NCBI RefSeq assembly: GCF_040362765.1
Contig: NZ_BAABWK010000002.1
Location: forward strand, 992,001 to 1,056,000
DNA from: Pyruvatibacter sp. HU-CL02332
GTDB taxonomy: Bacteria > Pseudomonadota > Alphaproteobacteria > CGMCC-115125
Length of the DNA: 64,000 nucleotides
Direction: 5' to 3'
The number at the start of each line of letters is the position of its first letter. The first letter of the stretch is position 1. Positions 35,780-42,823 of this stretch are shown piece after piece. Under the pieces are notes generated by a model that did no database searches, was not told the DNA's origin, and saw nothing but the letters and a program-made list of their open reading frames with translations. A program made the position numbers and the translations under genes.

Positions 35780-37116
35780 CTGGCCTTGCTTGCGGTGCTC
35801 CGCAGACCTGCGATTGGAATGTTGCGAAGCGGGGCAATCACCACCTTGTCGATACGGGTCCCGTCAACATCGACGATCTCAAAACGATAGCCGTCCCACA
35901 CAAACTCATCACCCTCGGTTGGCAGTCTGCCGAAGAAATGCAGCATGGCACCGGCAAGGGTATTGAAATCCTCGGAGTCTTCGCCCGGCAGGGACTGAAG
36001 GCCAAGCACCTCTTTGAGCTCATCCACAGCAGCACCGCCTTCAACAAGGAACGAGCCATCCTTGCGGCTGACAACGTTCATGCGTGGTGCGCTGCCGTCG
36101 CCGGTTACGTCTCCGACCATTGCCCGGAAAATTTCCGCCATGGTGATCGCGCCCTGCACTTCGCCAAATTCATCCACAACGAGCGCCATGAACTTGTTTT
36201 CCGACTGCATGGTGCCGAGCACCTGAAGCGCTTTCGCGGTCTCAGGCACATAGAGCGGTGCACTCATGCTGGCAAAAATATCAAACTCAAGATCAGTGGG
36301 AAGCGCAGCGAGCACGTCCTCAGCCCGTACAACACCTACGGGAACGCGCGTGGGACCCTGACCAACCACGTAGCGCATCGACTGAGCTTCGCGAATGATC
36401 TCTGCATTCACTTCAAGGGAGGCATCCAGATCAAGCCAGGGCACCTGACGTCGTGGTGTCATGATGTCGTAGGCCATCTTGTCACCGAGCCGGAACACGC
36501 GATGGACAATGTCGCGCTCGACATCTTCAATTGCCCCAGCTTCGGCACCCTCCACCACAAGCTGCCGGATCTCTTCCTCGGTTACATGGCTGACGTTTTC
36601 GGCTGATATGCCGAGCACCCGCAATGTCAGATCGCTGAGCACTGACAAAAGGTCAACAAGCGGCGAGAAGACCTTGGAGAGGCCCAGCATCGGTCTGGCA
36701 ATGCCGCTGGCAATATATTCAGGATTGCCCAGCGCAATGCGCTTGGGGACCAACTCGCCGATAACAAGAGTGAGGATCGTGACGACAACAACGACCAGGC
36801 CAAGGGCCACGGGTTGTCCATAGCTACCAATCCACTCGACGGCGGACAGCATTTCTCCAAGCGGTTCGGAGACGGTGGCGGCACCAAAGGCCCCGGACAA
36901 AACACCGATCATGGTAATGCCGATTTGAACCGTCGACAGGAAGCGTTCGGGCTTCTCGCGCAGCTGTGCCGCCACCTTCGCACCATTGGCACGACGGTCT
37001 CCCTCCGCAAGTGATTGCAGACGAGCAGAGCGCGACGAGACGACTGCCATCTCCGACAAGGCGAAGAAGCCGTTTAATCCAACCAGCGCTAGTAGAATGA
37101 AGATGTCGAGTGCCAT
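35776..37116 (-). CDS. CNNM/CorC family membrane protein (hemolysin-related)
   Basis: This 446-residue protein has an N-terminal DUF21/CNNM transmembrane domain (about residues 1-160, starting LDIFILLALVGLNGFFALSE with GELVPKRIAL). A pair of CBS domains (about 215-330: DIMTPRRQVPW, FMALVVDEFGEVQGAIT) and a C-terminal CorC/HlyC domain (about 350-435: GYRFEIVDVDGTRIDKV) follow. Members export Mg2+/Co2+ or regulate divalent cation transport. It converges on the FAD enzyme gene and diverges from ypeA with 103 bp between starts. Confidence 0.9.
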   Translation of the reverse strand: MALDIFILLALVGLNGFFALSEMAVVSSRSARLQSLAEGDRRANGAKVAAQLREKPERFLSTVQIGITMIGVLSGAFGAATVSEPLGEMLSAVEWIGSYGQPVALGLVVVVVTILTLVIGELVPKRIALGNPEYIASGIARPMLGLSKVFSPLVDLLSVLSDLTLRVLGISAENVSHVTEEEIRQLVVEGAEAGAIEDVERDIVHRVFRLGDKMAYDIMTPRRQVPWLDLDASLEVNAEIIREAQSMRYVVGQGPTRVPVGVVRAEDVLAALPTDLEFDIFASMSAPLYVPETAKALQVLGTMQSENKFMALVVDEFGEVQGAITMAEIFRAMVGDVTGDGSAPRMNVVSRKDGSFLVEGGAAVDELKEVLGLQSLPGEDSEDFNTLAGAMLHFFGRLPTEGDEFVWDGYRFEIVDVDGTRIDKVVIAPLRNIPIAGLRSTASKAS

Positions 37117-37219
37117 CAGGAATCCAAGCCGACCCTATTCAATTAATATAGGGCCTTGTAACGTGATTTGCTCGTTTTTGCGGGCGTTCCCGCCAAAACT
37201 TTAGCGGAAGGCGCGCAAA

Positions 37220-37663
37220 ATGGCGGAAAATCACACACAAATTCCTATCCGGTTCGGTCCTGCAAAGCCAGAGGATCGCGCAAAAGTCACCGAATTGTGG
37301 GAGATATGCGGCCTCACGCGACCCTGGAATGACGCCAACGCGGACTTCGATTTCGCATTGGCCGGGCCTGCCTCCACCATTCTGGTCGGGTTGATCGATG
37401 GGGATATCGTTGCGAGTGCGATGGTGGGCCATGATGGGCACCGAGGGTGCGTCTACTATGTGAGTGTCCACCCATCTTTCCGCGACAAGGGTCTGGGCGC
37501 GCTAGTCATGAGAGAAGCAGAGCGTTGGCTTCAGGCACTCGGCGTGCCCAAGATGAACCTGATCGTGCGATCCGGGAACGACAAGGTCGTGGGCTTCTAC
37601 GAGTCCATTGGCTATCAGGTGGAGCCAAATACGCAGATGGGCAAGAGGTTCGACGGGGATTGA
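37220..37663 (+). CDS. ypeA: GNAT-family acetyltransferase (YpeA type)
   Basis: This 147-residue N-acetyltransferase has the acetyl-CoA pyrophosphate loop in VSVHPSFRDKGLGALVMREAE and the closing NDKVVGFYESIGYQVEP block. The AEDRAKVTELWEICGLTRPWND-like N terminus is specific to the YpeA group. The substrate of YpeA in vivo is uncertain. The start ATG at 37220 follows GGAAGG. It converges on the SRAP gene with 13 bp between stops. Confidence 0.87.
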   Translation: MAENHTQIPIRFGPAKPEDRAKVTELWEICGLTRPWNDANADFDFALAGPASTILVGLIDGDIVASAMVGHDGHRGCVYYVSVHPSFRDKGLGALVMREAERWLQALGVPKMNLIVRSGNDKVVGFYESIGYQVEPNTQMGKRFDGD

Positions 37664-37676
37664 ATTTCCGCGACGC

Positions 37677-38414
37677 TCAAAAGAGCGTCATCTGGTCGTC
37701 AGGCTTTTTGTCCTGCTTCGCTTTTGCCTGCGGCTCCGCCTGAACGGGGTCGACTTCGTCCTGAAGAGCGGCATCGTCATTGGCGACCGCGTTGACGCGG
37801 GTGGAAACCGGAACGATATCCAGCAAGTCATCAGCAGACGGAACAAGCAGTTTCAATGCTGCCTTGCCCAAAGTCTCTGATGTGTCGGTCCATGTTTCCC
37901 AGTCTGCTTCATTCAGGATGACCGGCATTCGGTGATGGATGGGTGCCAGCGTAGCATTGGCTTGTGTCGTAATGATGCTGCAGCTTTCAAGCTCGGACCC
38001 TTCCGGAGACTGCCAATGTTCCCAAATGCCTGCGAATGCCATAGGCGCCCGGTCGCGCCTTCGGATCAGATAGGGTTGTTTTGGCTGAGCACTCCCTGGC
38101 TTCCACTCATAAAACCCATCCGCTGGAACAAGACATCTGCGGCGCTTGAATGCGGATCGGAAAGCGGGTTTCTCTGCGACCGTCTCACCGCGCGCGTTGA
38201 AGAGAGGTTTTGAGCCCACCTCGCGCGCCCAATCAGGCACCAGCCCCCACCGCACAAGCACGAAATGGCGTTGCCCGTCAGCTCCCTGCCGGATGATGGG
38301 AACCGGTTGGGTTGGGGCGATGTTCCATCGAGGCGGAAAGTTCGGCTGCTCTGGAAATTTGAACAGTGCCGCCATTGCCTGAGGGGGTGTCGTTATTGAA
38401 TATCGTCCGCACAT
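37677..38414 (-). CDS. SRAP-domain abasic-site DNA-protein crosslinking protein (YedK/HMCES-like)
   Basis: This 245-residue protein protects abasic sites in single-stranded DNA by a thiazolidine crosslink through Cys2. The full active-site set is present: MCGRYS start with Cys2, Asn and Arg in FNARGET, Glu in PADGFYEWK, and His-Arg in APIHHRMPVIL. The SRAP fold covers about residues 1-215. A disordered charged tail follows and ends in DDQMTLF, where QMTLF (241-245) resembles the bacterial beta-clamp-binding pentapeptide (consensus QL-S/D-LF). The tail is not part of the catalytic fold. No SOS-type operator is seen upstream. Monocistronic, convergent with ypeA. Confidence 0.93.
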   Translation of the reverse strand: MCGRYSITTPPQAMAALFKFPEQPNFPPRWNIAPTQPVPIIRQGADGQRHFVLVRWGLVPDWAREVGSKPLFNARGETVAEKPAFRSAFKRRRCLVPADGFYEWKPGSAQPKQPYLIRRRDRAPMAFAGIWEHWQSPEGSELESCSIITTQANATLAPIHHRMPVILNEADWETWTDTSETLGKAALKLLVPSADDLLDIVPVSTRVNAVANDDAALQDEVDPVQAEPQAKAKQDKKPDDQMTLF

Positions 38415-38501
38415 GGGACGCGATACTATGCATGGATCATTAACTGCTCCAGTGGCAAAACGCTGACTATCCAGCCGTTTGAGACTGTTCAGGAGACATC
38501 C

Positions 38502-38825
38502 ATGCGCTTTGCTTGCCTATGCACCGCCACCCTCTCGCTTACTTTGGCTAGTCTCGGCTTTGGCACAGCGTTCGCTCAGAACGGCTCCGACATCCAAAGA
38601 CATGGGCCTTTTGTCAAAACAGACGAGATGCTGGGCAGCCTGCTGGAACAGGGTTACGAGATCAAAGGCATTCTCGGGGGCGCTCTGATTTTGGTCCAGG
38701 ACGCGAAAATGTATAGCTGCGCGCTCGTGCCGGACCATGAGGCGTTGAGCTACAAAACTCAGTTTGAATGCTCCGTTCTTGACGAAATCAGCTCGTCAAA
38801 CTCTGCGAAAAGCTCTGAAAACTAG
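38502..38825 (+). CDS. small exported protein of unknown function
   Basis: This 107-residue protein has a classic signal peptide (residues 1-25, MRFACLCTATLSLTLASLGF, cleavage near AFAQ). The mature part is about 80 residues with two Cys (MYSCALVPDH, FECSVLDE), which could form a disulfide, and a predicted short beta-rich core (GYEIKGILGGALILVQD). AGGAGA precedes the ATG by 6 bases. I do not recognise the family; a role in the periplasm is implied. It is followed by a second unknown gene 97 bp downstream on the same strand. Confidence 0.72.
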   Translation: MRFACLCTATLSLTLASLGFGTAFAQNGSDIQRHGPFVKTDEMLGSLLEQGYEIKGILGGALILVQDAKMYSCALVPDHEALSYKTQFECSVLDEISSSNSAKSSEN

Positions 38826-38922
38826 GCTTTTTTCGCAGTTTTGCTGGTAAGTCGCCAGTAAGGATCGCCTGTTAGTCTGCAACCCTAAGTGGCAACACTC
38901 AAGTTTATGCAGGCAGGATTCC

Positions 38923-39462
38923 TTGGCCCCGATTGATGCCCTCTGTGATGTGCAAACTGCGCAGAAGCCCAAGCAAATGGGCTGGCCGCGGACGCTCGGC
39001 TTGCTGGCAGGCGGCAAAAACATCAATCCTGAGACACTTCTAGCCACCGACTACCTCAACCACTTCAATGAAGTTGTCATGCTGATTGAAATGTCAGCGG
39101 ACATGCCGGATTGCATTGAGGACATTGCTGAATGGGAGCCGCTTAGCTACCAGGAACACTTTTTGCGGTCAGCTTTCGCTGACAAGGACCTGGCCATTCT
39201 GGCTTACGAGAATGCTCCTGAAAAACACCGAGAGCCGTTTGACGCTATTGTGGAACAAGCCAACCGGCTGGCAGGCGAAGCCGCAGATGCTCTGACCAAG
39301 GCAATTGGCAACGGTGAAGATTTCGATGCGACTGTCGTTTCTGAAATGGCGACGAAGTATACCGGAACATTGCGCCGCCTCGTCGATATGGCCAGCGGCG
39401 TCATTAATGGACAGGGCCTGCGGATAGACCAATCGGAAATTGACGCCATACTGGCTGAATGA
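38923..39462 (+). CDS. helical protein of unknown function, coupled to a Nudix gene
   Basis: This 179-residue protein has no recognised domain. It is rich in Glu, Ala and Asp with several predicted amphipathic helices (FNEVVMLIEMSADMPDCIED, PFDAIVEQANRLAGEAADAL, YTGTLRRLVDMASGVINGQG) and no signal peptide. Translation probably starts at TTG 38923, 5 bases after AGGCAGGA, because no in-frame ATG covers the N terminus. Its last codon overlaps the next start as ATGA (39459-39462), so translation of the two is coupled. That suggests a functional link to the Nudix hydrolase, but the nature of the link is unknown. Confidence 0.65.
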   Translation: MAPIDALCDVQTAQKPKQMGWPRTLGLLAGGKNINPETLLATDYLNHFNEVVMLIEMSADMPDCIEDIAEWEPLSYQEHFLRSAFADKDLAILAYENAPEKHREPFDAIVEQANRLAGEAADALTKAIGNGEDFDATVVSEMATKYTGTLRRLVDMASGVINGQGLRIDQSEIDAILAE

Positions 39463-39893
39463 CCGATCACTCATCTGTACCACCGCCCTCCACAGCATCT
39501 CGCACAACTTCATCTTCTGAAATCATCAATGCTGCAAGCGTTGCAGTGATGCACGGTGAGCTTGTGCTGCTCGTGCTCAGAAGTGCCGGTGAGAATGCAG
39601 GCGTCTGGGCATTTCCAGGTGGCAAGGTGGAGACAGATGAAACCTTCCAACAAGCCGCACACAGGGAGTTGCTGGAGGAAACTGGCGTCACTGCAACCAT
39701 TGTAAGTGAGCTGGGCCGGTTTTCGATTGATGCCGACTCGAAGCGATATGCGCTCGTTGTTTTCAAGGGCCACTATGCACGAGGGGATGCCGTCGCTGCT
39801 GATGACGCGGCCGGCGTTCGCTGGATCACACCAAAGGACGCCTTGGATCTCCCCTTAGCGCAGCATATGGCGGAAGCGCTTGGCGCGTTATAG
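39459..39893 (+). CDS. Nudix hydrolase (ADP-ribose pyrophosphatase/MutT-like)
   Basis: This 144-residue enzyme hydrolyses a nucleoside diphosphate linked to another moiety. The Nudix box is complete: G at GGKVETDETFQQAAHRELLE, then ETGV, with RE and EE placed as required for Mg2+. The short (about 20 residues) Ser/Pro-rich N terminus is variable in the family. The gene overlaps the upstream unknown gene by 4 bases (ATGA). The substrate could be an NDP-sugar, NADH or an oxidised dNTP; no substrate motif is evident. Confidence 0.88.
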   Translation: MTDHSSVPPPSTASRTTSSSEIINAASVAVMHGELVLLVLRSAGENAGVWAFPGGKVETDETFQQAAHRELLEETGVTATIVSELGRFSIDADSKRYALVVFKGHYARGDAVAADDAAGVRWITPKDALDLPLAQHMAEALGAL

Positions 39894-39948
39894 TGCAGGA
39901 GAAAACGCACTCAGCGTCAAAAGACAACAAGCATTTGAGGAAGCAATC

Positions 39949-40734
39949 ATGGCTTACAATCCGTTTGATCTGACCGGCAAGGTTGCCTTGGTAACAGGTG
40001 GCAATGGCGGCATCGGTCTTGGCATGGCTGACGCCATGGCTCAGTCCGGTGCTGACATCATGATCTGGGGCACCAACGAAGAGAAAAACAAGAAAGCTGT
40101 CGCGCAGCTTGAGTCCCACGGCCGCGGCAAGATTGCTGCGATGCGTGTGGACGTATCTGACGAAGATGCGGTCGTGAGCTCAATGGTCAAGACCGTCGAG
40201 CAGATGGGTCGCATTGATGCGGTCTATGCGAACGCGGGCATCGGATTTGGTGCGAACTCGTTTTTGAACATCACGACCGAAATGTATCGCAAGGTTCTTT
40301 CGGTCAATCTGGACGGCGTATTCTGGACCTTCCGCGAGGCCTGCCGCCATATGGAAGAGCGCTCAAAAAACGGCGACCCAGGTGGCTCGATTGTGGGCAT
40401 TGCAAGTCTTGCTGCCATCGAAGGTGCTGGACGCAATGAACACTATGCGGCCACCAAGGGTGCTGTGATTTCGATGATGAAAGCGGTGGCCGTCGAGTTT
40501 GCCAAACACGGCGTGCGTGCGAATGCCATTCTGCCCGGCTGGATTGCAACTGACATGACATCTGCAGCGCAAGACGCACCTGCCTTTGCCGAGAAAGTCA
40601 TCCCACGTGTGCCCGCACGTCGTTGGGGCGAGCCTGAAGACTTTGGTGGCGTTGCCGTTTACCTGGCATCCGATGCGTCCACCTATCACTCCGGAGACAC
40701 GTTTGTGATCGACGGCGGTTACGCGATCTTCTAG
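39949..40734 (+). CDS. short-chain dehydrogenase/reductase (SDR)
   Basis: This 261-residue classical SDR has LVTGGNGGIGLGMADA at the cofactor site and NAGIGFGANSF. GIASLAAIEGAGRNEHYAATKGAV has the catalytic Ser and Tyr-x3-Lys, and the ending TFVIDGGYAIF is typical of 3-oxoacyl-reductase-like members. The ATG at 39949 follows GAGGAAGC; a frame-open start at 39880 lies inside the Nudix gene. A strong terminator begins 17 bp after the stop, so the transcript ends here. The substrate is unknown. Confidence 0.88.
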   Translation: MAYNPFDLTGKVALVTGGNGGIGLGMADAMAQSGADIMIWGTNEEKNKKAVAQLESHGRGKIAAMRVDVSDEDAVVSSMVKTVEQMGRIDAVYANAGIGFGANSFLNITTEMYRKVLSVNLDGVFWTFREACRHMEERSKNGDPGGSIVGIASLAAIEGAGRNEHYAATKGAVISMMKAVAVEFAKHGVRANAILPGWIATDMTSAAQDAPAFAEKVIPRVPARRWGEPEDFGGVAVYLASDASTYHSGDTFVIDGGYAIF

Positions 40735-40750
40735 GAGCTTGATGCAACAA

Positions 40751-40786
40751 GGGCCGGAGCGTGTTGCCGCTCCGGCCCCTATTTTT
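40751..40786 (+). terminator. strong intrinsic terminator
   Basis: GGGCCGGAGCG (40751-40761) pairs perfectly with CGCTCCGGCCC (40768-40778) around a 6-base loop, followed by TATTTTT. It ends the SDR transcript. It also sits 15 bases from the stop of the minus-strand secreted-protein gene, so it may stop both directions. Confidence 0.92.
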
Positions 40787-40800
40787 GCTGACGGTCAGTC

Positions 40801-41397
40801 TTAGTTGATCGGTACGTTGCGGTTGGCATAGGCCAGTTCACACTGGGCATAAAGCTCGCTGCCAACAGCATAGCCTTCACCCTCATAGCAATGCTGCATG
40901 GCCTCCCAGAAGTGCCCCGGTCGAGCAAACTCTTTCAACTTCTGGTCGTGCGGCAGGCCGTCCCAGTATTCCTGCACTTCCTCACGCAGGTCTTCGTCGA
41001 CACATACAAGCCGCCCGAATTCATCTGTTCGACCGCGTGCTTCACACTCCGCTGACGGCCCTCGGAAAGTACCGTCCGCATTCCACTGGCTGGCATTTTG
41101 CTGCCAGCTCTCGGTGCGCATGGCGACACATTTGTCGCTTTGAGCCGTGCCAGCGCGAAAGCCCAGAAAATCGCAATAGATAACGGCTCGCCATTCTTCA
41201 AATGGCGCATCATGAAGTGAGCTCTTAAAATAGCTGGGCATATCCCGCCACCATCGCTCAAAGCGCTCCTTCTCCACGTCGTTCATGGTGGTCATGAACG
41301 CGCGTAGCTCTGGTGTGTAATCGGCTGCGCTTGCAGAAGGCGTGGCAAACGCCATCATTGCTGCCAGAAGAGATAGAAAACCAAAACGCAATCGCAT
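40801..41397 (-). CDS. secreted protein with FERWW/WNADG domain (long paralog)
   Basis: This 198-residue protein has a signal peptide (residues 1-24, cleavage near SASA). The first 120 mature residues contain ERFERWWRDMP, WRAVIYCDFLGFRAG, QWNADGTFRGPSAECEARGR and FGRLVC, four blocks that recur in the next gene. A further 65-residue region with a Cys pair (MQHCYEGEGY, YAQCELAYAN) has no counterpart there. The even number of Cys and the export signal suggest a disulfide-stabilised periplasmic protein. The ATG follows GGGAGGAA. It lies 46 bp after its paralog on the same strand and is probably cotranscribed with it. Confidence 0.72.
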   Translation of the reverse strand: MRLRFGFLSLLAAMMAFATPSASAADYTPELRAFMTTMNDVEKERFERWWRDMPSYFKSSLHDAPFEEWRAVIYCDFLGFRAGTAQSDKCVAMRTESWQQNASQWNADGTFRGPSAECEARGRTDEFGRLVCVDEDLREEVQEYWDGLPHDQKLKEFARPGHFWEAMQHCYEGEGYAVGSELYAQCELAYANRNVPIN

Positions 41398-41443
41398 CAG
41401 ATGTTCCTCCCAGAAAATTCAAGCCGCCGAGGCTAGTTTGATG

Positions 41444-41845
41444 CTAGCCGCAAATCAGGCGGCCCCATTTGTCGGTCTTGTTGCGGGCAAGACATTCTTC
41501 TGACGGGCCCTTGTAGGATCCATCAGCGTTCCATTGGTCCGATGTGGCCATACGTTCCTTGTATTTGGTCTCGCGGCATTCAGCGCCTTCTGCGGAACCA
41601 ATACGAAAGCCAAGTACGTCACACACAACCGTGGGCCTCCATTTGCCCAGTGGTTGGCTGGATAGTTCGGACTTCATGGATGCTGGTGCCTGTGACCACC
41701 ACCGCTCAAACCTCTCTTCCGTCATGCCCAATTCGGTGGCGATGTCAGAAAGGGGATGAGGGTAACTTTGAGCATTTGACGGTGTCGAAACCGCACCAAC
41801 CAGCAGTACTGACGCCAAAAAAGCGGCTGTAAACAGATTACGCAT
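41444..41845 (-). CDS. secreted protein with FERWW/WNADG domain (short paralog)
   Basis: This 133-residue protein has a signal peptide (cleavage near SNAQ). The mature part is just the shared domain: ERFERWWSQAP, WRPTVVCDVLGFRIG, QWNADGSYKGPSEECLARNK and WGRLICG at the very C terminus. It aligns end to end with the N-terminal part of the downstream gene product, so the two are tandem paralogs. GGGAGGAA gives the ATG at 41845. Two palindromic operators (41876-41938) and a -10/-35 pair lie directly upstream. No known family was recognised. Confidence 0.75.
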   Translation of the reverse strand: MRNLFTAAFLASVLLVGAVSTPSNAQSYPHPLSDIATELGMTEERFERWWSQAPASMKSELSSQPLGKWRPTVVCDVLGFRIGSAEGAECRETKYKERMATSDQWNADGSYKGPSEECLARNKTDKWGRLICG

Positions 41846-41859
41846 ACTTCCTCCCTTTA

Positions 41860-41873
41860 GGGCGTGCACGCCC
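41860..41873. repeat. perfect 14-bp palindrome in the 5' leader
   Basis: GGGCGTGCACGCCC reads the same on both strands. It falls between the predicted transcription start (near 41879) and the ribosome site of the short paralog gene, so it could be an operator or, in RNA, a self-complementary element. Confidence 0.45.
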
Positions 41874-41875
41874 AC

Positions 41876-41896
41876 TTAGTAAGTTATCCTAACTAA
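41876..41896. promoter_or_regulatory. 21-bp operator over the -10 region (site B)
   Basis: TTAGTAAG-TTATC-CTAACTAA is an 8-5-8 inverted repeat, 7 of 8 pairs matching. On the minus strand the -10 hexamer TAGGAT (41886-41891) overlaps its centre, and a -35 hexamer TTGCAC (41908-41913) lies 16 bp upstream. Confidence 0.6.
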
Positions 41897-41917
41897 ATTT
41901 GCGGAGGGTGCAAACAC

Positions 41918-41938
41918 TTAGTAAGTCCGTCTTACTGA
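41918..41938. promoter_or_regulatory. 21-bp operator upstream of -35 (site A)
   Basis: TTAGTAAG-TCCGT-CTTACTGA has the same 8-5-8 design as site B, 7 of 8 pairs matching. Its centre is exactly 42 bp (four helical turns) from site B. It overlaps the stop codon of the VOC gene. Confidence 0.6.
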
Positions 41939-42351
41939 TTGAGATCAGGAGGCCCCTTGAGCTCCACCGTGTTGCCGTCCGGATCTGACAGATAGAGGGA
42001 GGGGCCAAAACCTCCCGCCCCGTAGCGCCGGGCTACATCACCCACTTCCACACCATTGGCCTTGAGCCAGTTGCGGATGTCCTGTTCGTCAAACTCAGCA
42101 AGCGCCAGGCAGAAATGGTCCATGTTGTTGCCGGATGATCCAGGAGCAGCACCGCCGGCGCGGCCAAGCTCGCTGTCCACATCGACCAGATCCACCAGAC
42201 TTGCACCGGCGCGCAGCTGGACAAGGCCAATGTCCAAACGACGCTCGACTTGCATACCGAGCACACCCTCATAAAAGGCTATTGAGCGCTCCATATCCAC
42301 AACGCGAAGAACGACATGATCAATGGCAACAAAATCCAGCATTTCGGGCAT
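41932..42351 (-). CDS. VOC (glyoxalase-fold) family protein
   Basis: This 139-residue protein is of the glyoxalase/dioxygenase fold. It opens with AIDHVVLRVVDMERSIAFYE (first metal His) and has NNMDHFCLAL (second His). It ends with GFGPSLYLSDPDGNTVELKG, which carries the metal Glu. It is of the small virulence/lactoylglutathione-lyase-like type, with no specific substrate apparent. The start at 42351 (MPEMLDF) follows GAGGT; an ATG at 42363 is four codons earlier. Its stop overlaps an operator that serves the downstream genes. Confidence 0.85.
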   Translation of the reverse strand: MPEMLDFVAIDHVVLRVVDMERSIAFYEGVLGMQVERRLDIGLVQLRAGASLVDLVDVDSELGRAGGAAPGSSGNNMDHFCLALAEFDEQDIRNWLKANGVEVGDVARRYGAGGFGPSLYLSDPDGNTVELKGPPDLNQ

Positions 42352-42428
42352 GGCAGACCTCATTTAATTGTCTGAGATGAGCGTATCAGGCTTTGGCAGA
42401 CCTTCACGCTGAGGCATAATCGCTTGTG

Positions 42429-42821
42429 ATGACAATTGTTGCACCAAGACGGTTTTTGCAATGCGTGTTGATCGCCCTGTCATTAATGACAGTGGCGGTT
42501 GCTAATCCTGCGCGGGCGAATCCGATACTGGAAGATGGCCTGTCGCGTCTGGCGGGAACTCTTGGGGCTGTTCACTATCTGCGTACACTTTGCCGACCCA
42601 GCGAGGGTCAACAATGGCGCAACAAGATGCTGGATATTCTGTCATCGAATGACATTGATCAGTCATCACGCAACGCCCTTATTGGCGCGTTCAATGCCGG
42701 CTACTCGCGACAGCAGTCAGCGCACAGCCGGTGCACTGCAGCAGCAGCAAATCTTGGAAACACTTATGCCCGCCAAGGGGCGCAGCAGGCGCGCCAGCTG
42801 GCAGGTCGGCTGGGCGGTTAA
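42429..42821 (+). CDS. TIGR02301 family exported protein
   Basis: This 130-residue protein has an N-terminal signal peptide (about 1-29, ending NPARAN). The mature domain pattern is LSRLAGTLGAVHYLRTLC, WRNKMLDIL, RNALIGAFNAGYSRQQ and HSRCTAA, which I recognise as TIGR02301, an alphaproteobacterial family of unknown function with two conserved Cys. The ATG at 42429 is used; a GTG three bases earlier is also in frame. It converges on the GspE-like gene with 2 bp between stops. Confidence 0.75.
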   Translation: MTIVAPRRFLQCVLIALSLMTVAVANPARANPILEDGLSRLAGTLGAVHYLRTLCRPSEGQQWRNKMLDILSSNDIDQSSRNALIGAFNAGYSRQQSAHSRCTAAAANLGNTYARQGAQQARQLAGRLGG

Positions 42822-42823
42822 GT

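Noticed and set aside
35938-36606. A 222-codon plus-strand frame inside the CNNM gene
   Set aside because: Antisense to a gene with complete CBS and CorC motifs, His-rich and without family character.
40751-40786. Considered the inverted repeat as an operator
   Set aside because: Perfect GC-rich stem followed by a T run after a stop codon is a terminator.
41874-41926. Two direct copies of ACTTAGTAAGT considered as attachment sites of a mobile element
   Set aside because: They are 42 bp apart with no integrase or cargo between them. Their symmetry and place over promoter elements fit operators better.
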